In this document: piece by piece, positions 49,553-58,246 of the stretch
How positions within the stretch are numbered: position 1 is the first letter of the stretch
How the letters are laid out: each line of letters opens with the position of its first letter
Origin: CAJCIW01 sp963833965
GTDB taxonomy: Bacteria > Chlamydiota > Chlamydiia > Chlamydiales > Rhabdochlamydiaceae
Reading direction: 5' to 3'
Assembly: GCA_963833965.1 (NCBI GenBank)
Contig: CAWHZZ010000001.1
Location: 248,001-312,000 of the forward strand
DNA length: 64,000 nucleotides
Notes under the pieces: model-generated
The model's input: only the letters and a program-made list of their open reading frames with translations
Database searches by the model: none
Told to the model about the DNA's origin: nothing
Position numbers and translations under genes: made by a program

Positions 49553-50608
49553 ATGGACAATACTCTTTTTCGCTTTGCCCACATTTCCGATTTGCATTTT
49601 TTTAAATTGCAATGGAACCCCCTACAATTTTTCTCAAAGCGCTGGCTTGGCAACCTCAATCTGCTTTTCCACCGCAAAAACGCGCTGGTGCCCGATGGGC
49701 TAACCACCCTTTTCCCCGTTTTTCATGAAAAGAAAGTCGACGCCGTTTTGATCACAGGCGATTTGACGACGACGACACATGAAGATGAGCTTCTTCTCGC
49801 CAAGCGTTTTGTCGACTGCCTGAAAGCGGAAAATTTCAAAGTATTCACCCTCCCCGGCAATCACGACCAGTACACGAAGAAAGCCTTCCGGGAGAAGACA
49901 TTTTATCAATTTTTCGATGCGGAGTACGGTTCAGAGAAAACGCTTATACACAGAGGGGTTCAAAATTTGGCCAATGGCAATGTCGGCGCTTCAGATTTGC
50001 AGCAGGCGCAGCGGTTGGCGAAGCAGAGCTTGTGCAACCACAAGCTCGATGCAGACAGCTGCAAAGATGAGGATGCCGACGAAGCCAGTGGCCAACTTTT
50101 GAATCACGATGTGTATAACCTCAAAGAAGATGGGTTGACCTCCACGTATCTGGGTCACGAATGGTGGCTCATGGCGCTCGACACCGCCGTTGCGACATCT
50201 TGGTTCGCATCGACAGGGTATTTTTCTCCTGAATTGGAACAAAAATTGGAAAAAGCGCTGCAGGAGATTCCTAGCAACCATCGCGTGATCCTCCTCAATC
50301 ATTTCCCTATTTTTTCCAACGAGTCCCCGCGAAAACGATTGATTCGCAAAGAGGCCCTTAAAAAATTGCTCGAGCGTTTTCCTAAAATTAAGCTTTTCCT
50401 CCATGGCCACACCCATCGACAATCGATCGCCGACCTGCGGAGCAGCGGACTGCCCATCATTCTCGACAGCGGCTCGACAGCGAAAAAAGAGGGAGGCACT
50501 TGGAACTTGATTGACATCAACGCATCTGGTTGCGAAGTTGAAGTCTTTGAGAACAGCGCCCAAGATGGTTTTTGGCAGCCAATCTCAAAATCGCAATTCA
50601 AGTGGTAG
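49553..50608 (+). CDS. Metallophosphoesterase with in-frame repeat insertion
   Basis: A calcineurin-like phosphoesterase. The metal-binding set is complete: HISDLHF near residue 9, LITGDLTT near 63, PGNHDQY near 102, LLNHFPIF near 244 and LHGHTHRQS near 283. At 351 residues it carries about 57 extra ones (about 132-188), coded by a TA-flanked palindrome at 49947-50115. That insert (for example DLQQAQRLAKQSLCNHKLDADS) has no family resemblance. Without it the protein is about 294 aa, normal for this family. Substrate unknown; a lipid-A-type or nucleotide substrate would be guesses. Confidence 0.92.
   Translation: MDNTLFRFAHISDLHFFKLQWNPLQFFSKRWLGNLNLLFHRKNALVPDGLTTLFPVFHEKKVDAVLITGDLTTTTHEDELLLAKRFVDCLKAENFKVFTLPGNHDQYTKKAFREKTFYQFFDAEYGSEKTLIHRGVQNLANGNVGASDLQQAQRLAKQSLCNHKLDADSCKDEDADEASGQLLNHDVYNLKEDGLTSTYLGHEWWLMALDTAVATSWFASTGYFSPELEQKLEKALQEIPSNHRVILLNHFPIFSNESPRKRLIRKEALKKLLERFPKIKLFLHGHTHRQSIADLRSSGLPIILDSGSTAKKEGGTWNLIDINASGCEVEVFENSAQDGFWQPISKSQFKW
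49947..50115. repeat. Palindromic element family B, copy 1, in frame in the phosphoesterase gene
   Basis: A 169-bp near-complete palindrome flanked by TA. About 55 bp at each end pair with each other (starting TACACA, then TTCAAAA, TTGGCCA, GTCGGC, TTTGCAGC). The centre is a 9-bp hairpin GAGCTTGTG/CACAAGCTC. Element plus one TA is 171 bp, 57 codons, with no stop in the gene frame. A longer, divergent relative lies at 61751-61965. Confidence 0.85.
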
Positions 50609-50616
50609 TGGTAATT

Positions 50617-51015
50617 ATGCCTTGGTACAAAGAAGGCTTACGTTTTCAATGCACCGGATGCGGCGAGTGCTGCACCGGATCGCCCGGTTACGTCTGGATC
50701 TCCTCCTCTGAGGCTAAAGCGATGGCCGAGAAATTGAATATCTCGCTGGAAGAGTTCCTAAAAAAACACACGCGGCGAATCGGCAATCGCGTCTCTCTAA
50801 AAGAGCATCCAAAAACTTACGATTGCGTCTTTTTGAAAGGAAAACGGTGCGAAGTTTACGAAGTGCGCCCGAAACAGTGCCGCACATTCCCTTGGTGGCC
50901 TGAAAATCTTAAAACCTCGGAACATTGGAAAGAGACCGCGGCCCGCTGCGAAGGGATCGACCACGCTGACGCTCCGCTTATTTCTCTAGAAGAAATTCAG
51001 AAGCATTTGTCATAG
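50617..51015 (+). CDS. YkgJ-family cysteine cluster protein
   Basis: A 132-residue protein of the zinc/iron-chelating YkgJ type. FQCTGCGECCTGSPGYVW near the N-terminus and CVFLKGKRCEVYEVRPKQCRTFPWW in the middle give the conserved cysteine set. Length and motif order fit. The ATG at 50617 is chosen, 8 bp after the phosphoesterase stop; the ORF start at 50572 would overlap that gene. The exact role of the family is unknown; a metal or Fe-S binding function is inferred from the cysteines. Confidence 0.88.
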   Translation: MPWYKEGLRFQCTGCGECCTGSPGYVWISSSEAKAMAEKLNISLEEFLKKHTRRIGNRVSLKEHPKTYDCVFLKGKRCEVYEVRPKQCRTFPWWPENLKTSEHWKETAARCEGIDHADAPLISLEEIQKHLS

Positions 51016-51039
51016 TGTTTTCTTTGATCAGGAAAACCC

Positions 51040-52797
51040 ATGGCAACAATTCCTCCAGAAATCCAGAAACGCGTCGACGAATGGCTAAATGGGCCATTCG
51101 ACGAGACGACAAAGGCGCAAATCCGCGCCATGATGCAAAGAAATCCCCAAGAGCTCATCGATGCATTTTTTACCGATCTCTCCTTCGGGACAGGGGGCCT
51201 TCGAGGCATCATGGGTCCTGGCACAACGCGGATGAACATTTACACCGTACGCATGGCCACGCAAGGCCTGGCCAACTATTTGCGCAAGCAAGGAACATCT
51301 TCAAAGTTGAGCGTGCTGATCGGCTACGATTCCAGGCACCATTCGCAAGAATTTGCTAAAGAGGCGGCCGCAGTGCTTGCGGGCAGCGGGATCCATGTCT
51401 ATTTGCTAAGCGAGCTTCGACCGACGCCTTATATTTCCTTCGCTTGCCGGCTCAAAAAAGCGAGTGCGGCTATCAATATCACGGCTTCGCACAATCCCAA
51501 GGAATACAACGGGTACAAAGTGTATTGGAGCGACGGGGCCCAAGTAGTTCACCCGCACGATGAAGGGATCGTGGCGGAAACGGAAAAGCTCAAGGATTTT
51601 TTCTCGATCAAGCTCGCCTCTTCAGGAGATCCTTTGATAGAGGTTGTGGCTACGGAGCCAATCGATGAAGAGTACATCAAAGCCATTCGGCCTTTGCAGC
51701 ACTTCCCTCAAGAAAATAAGAAGTCAGGGGCCGCATTGAAAATCGTCTACACCAGTTTGCACGGGACGGGGATCACGATTGTTCCGCGGGCATTAAATGA
51801 TTGGGGATTTTCTTCGGTACAGATGGTCGAAAATCAAGTCACCATCGATGGCGATTTTCCCACTGTGGCCTTCCCGAATCCCGAATACAAGGAGACGCTC
51901 AAACTCGGCATCGAAAAACTCGAAAAGACGCAATCCGACATCGTGCTTGCCACCGATCCCGATGCCGATCGGATCGGAGCCGTCGTTCGCCACCAAGGCC
52001 AATCGCTTCTCGTCAATGGCAATGAAATGGCGGCGATTTGCGTCGATTATCTTTGCGAGGTGTTGACGCAGAATAAAACGATGCCCCCAAAAGGGGCGTT
52101 TGTCACGACTATCGTCACGACGGAACTTCTTAAAAAAATCGCTGAGACTTACCAAAAGCCATGCTTTGAGGTGTTGACAGGCTTCAAGTACATTGGGGAA
52201 AAAATCCATCTTTGGGAAACGTCCAAAGACGGTAATCGGTTTATCTTCGGCGCGGAGGAGTCGTACGGCTATTTGCTGGGCACACATTCGCGTGACAAAG
52301 ATGCGATCATCGCCTCTTGCCTCATCGCCGAAATCGCCCTTTACGCCAAGCTCCAGGGAAAGACACTGATCGACCGGCTCCACGCCATCTATCAAAAATA
52401 CGGGGCCTTCCGGGAAAAACAGATCTCGATCAATTTGAATCCGGGCAAAGAGGGCATGGAAAAAATGGCCGCTGTCATGCAGAAATTGCGGAAGAGCCCT
52501 TTGCAACAGATCGCTGGCCAACAGGTCCTCTATTTAGAAGATTATGAAAAAAAACAACGCACTTATCTTGATTCCAAAAAAACCGAGCCTCTAGAACTTC
52601 CTACCTCTGATGTTCTGCTTTTCCGATTGGCCGACAAGACCCGCCTTGTGATCCGCCCTTCGGGCACCGAGCCAAAAATCAAAATCTACGGCGGTGTGAG
52701 CAATGAGCAGTTTAAGACAATTGAGGAGGCCATTCAAGAGTGCGACAAACGCCTCGATACGTACTTGAATGCCTTAAAGGAAGATGCGTTAAAATAA
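51040..52797 (+). CDS. Phosphoglucomutase/phosphomannomutase family enzyme
   Basis: A 585-residue alpha-D-phosphohexomutase. The catalytic serine lies in ITASHNPKEYNGYK, the metal loop is ATDPDADRIG, and the sugar-binding loop GAEESYGYL and the phosphate-binding loop RPSGTEPKIKIYG follow, in the order of the four-domain family. Length is that of the PgcA/PGM2-type group. It likely interconverts glucose-1- and glucose-6-phosphate for glycogen or sugar nucleotides. 25 bp after the YkgJ gene, probably in one operon with it and cdd. Confidence 0.94.
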   Translation: MATIPPEIQKRVDEWLNGPFDETTKAQIRAMMQRNPQELIDAFFTDLSFGTGGLRGIMGPGTTRMNIYTVRMATQGLANYLRKQGTSSKLSVLIGYDSRHHSQEFAKEAAAVLAGSGIHVYLLSELRPTPYISFACRLKKASAAINITASHNPKEYNGYKVYWSDGAQVVHPHDEGIVAETEKLKDFFSIKLASSGDPLIEVVATEPIDEEYIKAIRPLQHFPQENKKSGAALKIVYTSLHGTGITIVPRALNDWGFSSVQMVENQVTIDGDFPTVAFPNPEYKETLKLGIEKLEKTQSDIVLATDPDADRIGAVVRHQGQSLLVNGNEMAAICVDYLCEVLTQNKTMPPKGAFVTTIVTTELLKKIAETYQKPCFEVLTGFKYIGEKIHLWETSKDGNRFIFGAEESYGYLLGTHSRDKDAIIASCLIAEIALYAKLQGKTLIDRLHAIYQKYGAFREKQISINLNPGKEGMEKMAAVMQKLRKSPLQQIAGQQVLYLEDYEKKQRTYLDSKKTEPLELPTSDVLLFRLADKTRLVIRPSGTEPKIKIYGGVSNEQFKTIEEAIQECDKRLDTYLNALKEDALK

Positions 52798-52811
52798 AAA
52801 GTGAGGAAAAA

Positions 52812-53822
52812 ATGCAAACGCTACTCGTCGAGGCCCCCTCTTTTTTTATCCAAGCCGGCGCAGTCGGAGAATTATTAGAGCGGACGGGGATGAGCAGAGA
52901 GGCGCTTCTTCAAGAGCTCATTCCCATTGTCAAAACTCGCGCACGTCCGCCGATCTCCAATTATTACGTCGGGGCTGCTCTGCTCGGAAAGAGCGGCAAC
53001 ATCTATTTGGGGGTCAATCTCGAATTTCCCGGATTTCATCTGAATCAGTGCATCCACGGCGAGCAGTTCGCCATCATCCTCGCAAGACTATTGGGAGAAA
53101 CGGAAATCGAGGCGATCGCCCTTTCTGCGGCGCCTTGTGGCCATTGCCGCCAATTTTTGAATGAGCTTGGGAAAGATCTCGAGATTCTTACCCCTCATCA
53201 ACCGCCGCGAAAATTATCTGAGCTTCTTCCAGATGCCTTTGGCCCAAAAGATTTAGGCCTTGAAGGGAATTTGTTGACGCGGGCCGAGCCTTTTGTATCC
53301 GATCATCCCGATGATCTCATTGCACAAGCGATTGGGGCCTGTTACGGATCCTATGCGCCATATAGCAAATGCCCTGCGGGCGTTGCGATTCAAACACATG
53401 ATGGCGCTGTCTATACTGGCGACACTGGAAAGTTATAGAGAATTTCAATTTCAGCGCTTCAATTTTTCGTTCGTTGAAGCAGACCATGTGCCAGCACATG
53501 GTCGATGGAAATGAACGAAAAGACCGTGGCTTGCCACGGCTGTAAGTGAAGATGCTGAAGCAGAAATTTTCATAACTTTCCAGTGGAACCGGTATATATT
53601 GGGCATTACTTGGAGAATGCCGCCTTTAACCCGACGGTCTCCCCTTTTCAGGCGGCGTTGGTGGCGCTAGTTGCCGATAACCGGAGCTATGAGGAGATTG
53701 CGAAAGTGGTTCTTGTGGAGTGCCAGCCGCCGCAGAAAACGGGGCATGCCCGTTCTACTCAAGACTTACTCAACAGCCTTGCGCCAAGCGCCGAATTTCT
53801 CTTTATTTCTCTGGGTACTTGA
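52812..53822 (+). pseudogene. cdd: Cytidine deaminase split by a MITE insertion
   Basis: The 5' part (52812-53413) codes MQTLLVEAPS through the first deaminase domain, with HGEQFA and PCGHCRQFLNEL (catalytic and zinc residues), into the second domain (VAIQTHDGAVY). The 3' part (53595-53822) continues in the second domain with GHYLENAAFNPTVSPFQAAL. MITE family A copy 3 lies between; the frame hits a stop at 53438. Removing the 181 bp and one TA restores VYIGHYLENAAF in frame. The first half keeps the active-site motifs and might fold, but two-domain Cdd needs both. Inference: function was lost recently. Confidence 0.9.
53414..53594 (+). mobile_element. MITE family A, copy 3 (inside cdd)
   Basis: 181 bp, identical to copy 1 at 34388-34568 in opposite orientation, flanked by TA duplicates. 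The host sequence rebuilt without the element and one TA reads on as an intact cytidine deaminase, so the TA is the target-site duplication. This is typical of MITEs moved by IS630/Tc1-mariner-type transposases. Confidence 0.95.
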
Positions 53823-55935
53823 TTCTGAGATGACGCGTGACCATCAGGGCCTTGACGATCGCTCTTTTGACGCGGCCGAGTTCCTCAAAAGTGAGACGAC
53901 ATTCATCGAATTGGCCGTCTTCCGCTTTTTCGGCGACAAGCTTGTCGACCATCTCTGCGATTGACTCTTCGGTCACCTCGTCTACGCAGCGGGAGGCCGC
54001 CTCTAAAGTGTCCGCGATCATGATGATGGCAGACTCCTTGGAACGAGGCTTAGGGCCAGGATAACGGAAGATTCTTTCATTGACCTTGGTCGCATCGCCG
54101 CCCATCTGCTCCACTTGCTTGCAATAGAAATAGTGGACCATCGTCGTCCCGTGATGCTCGCGGATGATGTCGATGAAGCTTTGCGGAAGGTGGTATTTAC
54201 GCGCTAAGACCTCTCCTTCCGCGACATGGGCGATGATCACATGTGTCGACTCGGCGGGCGTCAGCAGCTGATGGATGTTAAAACCACCGAGCTGGTTTTC
54301 GGTGAAGTAGTGGGGATTGAAGAGCTTACCAATATCGTGATAAAGGGTCGATACGCGACAGAAAAGACCGTTGGCCCCGATCGCCCGCGCTGCGACCTCT
54401 GCGATGTTTCCGACCACGAGGCAATGTTGATAAGTTCCGGGAGCCTCCAAACTAAGCCGGCGGAGCAGTTCATGGTCGGGGTCCATGTATTCCATCAATG
54501 TCATGTCCGTCATCACATGGAATAGCGACTCCAAGATGGGCAGCAGACCGACGACAAGAACCGCCGTCAGAGCGAGTAGAATGAAGCTACTCAATAGGTC
54601 GGTCGCGAAAAGATAATTTTTAAGACTGTTGTCCATCAAGTTCCACGCGATAGTCAGGGGGATGAGGCTGACCCACACCTTACCGCATACAGCGAATACC
54701 TGTTTGCGCTTATGGAGTTTTCTCGCGAACAAAATGGTGACGATCGAGGCAAAGAAGTTGATGATCAAAAAGGGAACAGGGTCGACGGCGACTGTCACGC
54801 CGAAGACAATCAACAAGAAAAAAGAGGAGACGATCGCAAGCTCGCTTCCAATCAGCGCGCAGATCAGCAATGACGCCAAAGGAACGATGAGCGGCATGCG
54901 CGCCATCTCGATCAAATTTTGGCTCTCATTCAGGAGCAAAAACTCGATGCCTTTGGCCAAAATGAGGCTGATGACGATGATCAGGACGAGAAGGAACATT
55001 TTTTGCATCGATCTCATCACTTCGCGGTGGAAGTGATAGAGGTAAAGGATGGCTGCAACCGTCAAGCACAACGAGAGAAGGGCGCTTCCGAGCAGCGTCA
55101 ATGGGCTCCAGAGATTTCTCGCTTCATCTAAGGCGGCCTTCATCGCCTGGATCATAGAAATGTGGCGCGAGGCGACTTTTTCTCCCTTCTTGATGATTTG
55201 GCTCCCCGCATAAACATAGGTGTGCCTGTCGGGAATGCTCTTTTGCACATCGCTTCGGACGCTGCGCTCCAAAGCATAATCCTGTTCCAAAAACCAAGCT
55301 TGCTTTGAAAAAGCCGAGAGCAAATACTCAATTGTCTCGGAATGAAACGGCGTATCCAGCTCCAATTTTTTTTCCACTTCGTCCCAAAGAGAATCCGGCA
55401 GGATCATCGGCTCCTGCGAAGGAGAGAGCGCGATGTAGAGAAATTCGGGGCTTAAGATCTTAAGCGTCTTCATTTTATTCAGGGTCCGCCCATTTGTGAA
55501 CCTCGCTTCAAAAAGCGCGGCCTCGATCCCGTCCAATAAAGAATAGATTTCCTCAAAAGTGCTTTCTGGCAGCTCTTTGCGCCACTTTTGCTCTTCGATC
55601 AGCGAATTTTCATAAGTTTGACGAAAATTTTTCACCTGAGCTTCGTCGAGCTTGTAAATGGCCCCGATGTCGCGGACCGCCTCCTGCTTCAAGGTTTGGG
55701 TGGCTTCCTCGTCGAGAAAAGAAAAATCTGTTTGAGCGATAACATATCGTGGAGAAGGGGTCCCGACCTCGAGTTTTTCTAATCGGACCTCTCGGAATTG
55801 AAGGAAGCATGTGAGAATGACGAGAAAACTCAAGATGAGAATTAATCTTTGCGGGGTATGGCCACCGCCAAGATAATCCTGCCACCGTTTCTTTTGAGGC
55901 GCCGACCGCCCCTCATCGATATGCTGCTCTTGCAT
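53803..55935 (-). CDS. 7TM-HD family phosphohydrolase, PgpH-like
   Basis: A 710-residue membrane protein. One N-terminal membrane segment (near residues 27-47) is followed by a large extracytoplasmic domain, then about seven membrane segments (about 280-480). The C-terminal HD domain follows, with CLVVGNIAEVAARAIGANG, LYHDIGKLFNPHYFTENQ, and an HVIIAHVAEG and IIREHHGTT pattern. PgpH in Gram-positives degrades cyclic di-AMP; chlamydiae make this nucleotide, so a similar job is likely here. The gene overlaps the broken cdd 3' end tail to tail by 20 bp. Confidence 0.88.
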   Translation of the reverse strand: MQEQHIDEGRSAPQKKRWQDYLGGGHTPQRLILILSFLVILTCFLQFREVRLEKLEVGTPSPRYVIAQTDFSFLDEEATQTLKQEAVRDIGAIYKLDEAQVKNFRQTYENSLIEEQKWRKELPESTFEEIYSLLDGIEAALFEARFTNGRTLNKMKTLKILSPEFLYIALSPSQEPMILPDSLWDEVEKKLELDTPFHSETIEYLLSAFSKQAWFLEQDYALERSVRSDVQKSIPDRHTYVYAGSQIIKKGEKVASRHISMIQAMKAALDEARNLWSPLTLLGSALLSLCLTVAAILYLYHFHREVMRSMQKMFLLVLIIVISLILAKGIEFLLLNESQNLIEMARMPLIVPLASLLICALIGSELAIVSSFFLLIVFGVTVAVDPVPFLIINFFASIVTILFARKLHKRKQVFAVCGKVWVSLIPLTIAWNLMDNSLKNYLFATDLLSSFILLALTAVLVVGLLPILESLFHVMTDMTLMEYMDPDHELLRRLSLEAPGTYQHCLVVGNIAEVAARAIGANGLFCRVSTLYHDIGKLFNPHYFTENQLGGFNIHQLLTPAESTHVIIAHVAEGEVLARKYHLPQSFIDIIREHHGTTMVHYFYCKQVEQMGGDATKVNERIFRYPGPKPRSKESAIIMIADTLEAASRCVDEVTEESIAEMVDKLVAEKAEDGQFDECRLTFEELGRVKRAIVKALMVTRHLRIKYPEK

Positions 55936-56029
55936 CCCGTTTCCTTATAATCAAACGCGTAAAGATAATGCCTCGAAAGGAGAATTGGATTCCAAAGAAA
56001 AAATGAAAATTTTAAAAATACTTCCTGTG

Positions 56030-56205
56030 GGCTGATCATTACCCACATCTTTCATTTCTATGCGGGGCTGCGGCTTTGCCATATGGATCCTCTGTCTCAC
56101 CCATAGCTGCTTTCAGCTATGGATTTCGCCATTCGGACCGCTTTACTTCCATCTGGCTTTGCCTCATCTCCCCCTTCAAATGGAACTTGTGGGTAACGAT
56201 CAGCC
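56030..56205. repeat. Palindromic element between the HD gene and dnaX
   Basis: 176 bp with 18-bp terminal inverted repeats (one mismatch): 56030-56047 and 56188-56205, starting GGCTGATC. A 9-bp hairpin CCATAGCTG/CAGCTATGG lies in the middle. This fills most of the 377-bp gap between the PgpH-like gene and dnaX. The rest of the gap is an AT-rich run (about 56220-56300), likely to hold the dnaX promoter. Confidence 0.8.
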
Positions 56206-56312
56206 AGCGGGTCGAGCATAACAAAAATTAAATTTTAATTTTTCAACTTTTTTCCGATTTGTGTTCTAAGCTAAAATCGCGTATAATTAATTTTTACCTC
56301 CGAGGTTGTCCT

Positions 56313-57941
56313 GTGGAACAAAGAGAGCCTACTCCATACCAGGTCATCGCGCGAAAATACAGGCCGCAGACGTTTGCCAGCGTTGTCGGCCAAGAAGCGA
56401 TCGTCACGACATTGAAAAACAGCCTTCGCTTTAACCGTTTGGCCCAAGCTTATCTTTTCTGCGGATGCCGAGGGACGGGAAAAACGACTTTGGCCCGCGT
56501 CTTCGCCAAGGCGCTGAATTGCGCTCATCCTTCTGTCGATTTCGAACCTTGCAACAGATGCTCTTCCTGTTTAGACATTCTCGCAGGAAGGTCGCTCGAT
56601 GTCCTCGAAATCGATGGAGCGTCTAACCGCGGCATCGACGATATCCGCCAAATCAATGAGACCATTGGCTATGCTCCCGCTTCCGGTAAATATAAAATTT
56701 ACATCATCGATGAAGTGCACATGCTGACAAAAGAGGCCTTCAACGCATTGTTAAAAACGTTGGAAGAGCCCCCCGTGAATGTAAAATTTTTCTTCGCGAC
56801 AACAGAGCCACACAAGGTTCTCCCCACAATCATCAGCCGCTGCCAACGGTTCGATTTGAACCGGATCCCCTTTGAGGAACTCAAAAAAAAGCTCGCATGG
56901 ATTGCCCAGGATTTAAAGGTCGAGTGCGAAGAAGATGTCTTCTCGCTGATAGCCAACCTCTCCGAGGGCTCGCTTCGCGACGCCGAATCTCTTCTGGATC
57001 AGATCATCTGCTATGCCGAACACCCGATCACCGCCGCAAAGCTCTCGGCCGCTCTCGGCCTCATGCCGCGCACGTGCTTTTTCTCCTTGGACAATGCATT
57101 TGAAGACCAGAACCTCGCTTTTGCCTTTGAACTCGCCAGCGATATTTTCGCTTCGGGCAAAGACCTCTCCTACTTTGTCGACAACTTGACCGAACACTAC
57201 CGGTGCCTTCTTAAACTCAAGCTCCACTGCCCTGTCCAGTTCCCCACAGCCAAGCTCAAGGAACAATATGCGGCTTCCGCTGTACATTACACCGAAGAAC
57301 AATGCCTCTACATTCTCGATTTTTTGGTCCACCAACAGCAGCAAATCGGCAAAACGCCCTTCAAGCGCGTCAGCCTGGAAATGATCCTCGTCCACATCAT
57401 TCGCTCCAAGCACCGGCTCACACTCCCCGCCCTCGTCAAACGACTGATGGAGTTGGAGCAAAGAGTGGCAGAGCCGATTGCCGAAGTGCACATAGAAAAG
57501 ACGCAACCCGAAAAACTTCTGCCCGTTGCGGAAAAAGTTCAAGCCCCCATCGAACCGGTCATCATTTCTTCCTCAGCGCCCATTGCGGAACGTCCTTCTT
57601 TGGAAGAAGCATTGCTGAAAAAAATTAAAGACAAGATCGAGTCGAGTCCTCCGCGTGTGGAGGAAAAGCCGCCAGCGCCGGTCAGCGAAGACTCAAAGCC
57701 CTCCCTAGTGCTGTCAAAGTCCCAATGGGAGAATGTTGCAAATAGGGGTGGTCCGCAACATGTAACGTTAGATCAGTGTTCAGCACTACTTGTTAAGGAC
57801 CACCCAAACAAAACACAATCCTCAGTTCCAGAAGTTAAAACGGAAAAACCAGCTTCTTCTCCAAGCCGATATGACACCTTGATGCGCTTTGCTTCTGTAG
57901 AACTTGAGGGAACAATTAAAAAGGAGAACTATAATGGGTAG
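56313..57941 (+). CDS. dnaX: DNA polymerase III subunit gamma/tau
   Basis: The clamp-loader ATPase of replication. Near the N-terminus: YQVIARKYRPQTFASVVGQ, Walker A FCGCRGTGKTTLARVFAKALNC, zinc-binding cysteines (EPCNRCSSC), DEVHMLTKEAFNALLKTLEEPP and an SRCQRFDL sensor. The start is GTG at 56313 with GAGG 7 bases upstream; the longer ORF from 56259 has no ribosome-binding site. The tail is charged and Pro-rich and includes a 60-bp palindromic insert in frame (57746-57805). About 542 residues. It overlaps ybaB by 8 bp, as in many bacteria. Confidence 0.95.
   Translation: MEQREPTPYQVIARKYRPQTFASVVGQEAIVTTLKNSLRFNRLAQAYLFCGCRGTGKTTLARVFAKALNCAHPSVDFEPCNRCSSCLDILAGRSLDVLEIDGASNRGIDDIRQINETIGYAPASGKYKIYIIDEVHMLTKEAFNALLKTLEEPPVNVKFFFATTEPHKVLPTIISRCQRFDLNRIPFEELKKKLAWIAQDLKVECEEDVFSLIANLSEGSLRDAESLLDQIICYAEHPITAAKLSAALGLMPRTCFFSLDNAFEDQNLAFAFELASDIFASGKDLSYFVDNLTEHYRCLLKLKLHCPVQFPTAKLKEQYAASAVHYTEEQCLYILDFLVHQQQQIGKTPFKRVSLEMILVHIIRSKHRLTLPALVKRLMELEQRVAEPIAEVHIEKTQPEKLLPVAEKVQAPIEPVIISSSAPIAERPSLEEALLKKIKDKIESSPPRVEEKPPAPVSEDSKPSLVLSKSQWENVANRGGPQHVTLDQCSALLVKDHPNKTQSSVPEVKTEKPASSPSRYDTLMRFASVELEGTIKKENYNG
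57746..57805. repeat. Short inverted-repeat insert within the dnaX tail
   Basis: 60 bp (20 codons) with 9-bp arms GGGTGGTCC / GGACCACCC, weaker pairing inward (ATGTA/TACTTGT). It is open in the dnaX frame. A similar string TACATGTTAAGGACCACC occurs at about 14050-14067 before the paralogue pair. It may be a short relative of the larger elements, or chance. Confidence 0.45.
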
Positions 57942-58245
57942 CGGATTTTCAAAAATGAAAAAGCAGGCCAAGCTCATGGAGCAGCAGATGGAGTCGATGC
58001 GCAATGAGATGAAGGCCAAGCAAGTGAATGGCAGTGCCGGAAACGGGCTTGTGACGGTAGTGATGAACGGCGAAAAGGAACTGCTTGAAATTAAGATCAA
58101 ACCCGAGTGTGTCGATCCGAACGATCTCGAAGGGCTTCAAGACCTCATCAAAGCCGCCTGTGACGATGCTTACAGCAAACTTTCCGATGATCCGATGAAA
58201 GGCATGTCGATGCCTGGAGGGATGAATCTGCCGTTTGGGTTTTAA
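57934..58245 (+). CDS. ybaB: Nucleoid-associated protein YbaB/EbfC family
   Basis: A 103-residue DNA-binding dimer of the YbaB/EbfC family: GSGFSKMKKQAKLMEQQM at the start, VTVVMNGEKELLEIKIKPE, DLIKAACDDAYSKL. The ATG at 57934 has AAGGAG 8 bases upstream and lies in the last codons of dnaX. The dnaX-ybaB pair is conserved, and in Chlamydia ptsI/ptsH follow as here, but on the opposite strand in this window and after two unknown genes. Confidence 0.92.
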   Translation: MGSGFSKMKKQAKLMEQQMESMRNEMKAKQVNGSAGNGLVTVVMNGEKELLEIKIKPECVDPNDLEGLQDLIKAACDDAYSKLSDDPMKGMSMPGGMNLPFGF

Positions 58246-58246
58246 A

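Noticed and set aside
53317..53514. Short ORFs on both strands across the 181-bp repeat (also at 34252-34631)
   Set aside because: They recur wherever the MITE occurs because the repeat is open in some frames; there is no start signal and they are too short for a transposase.
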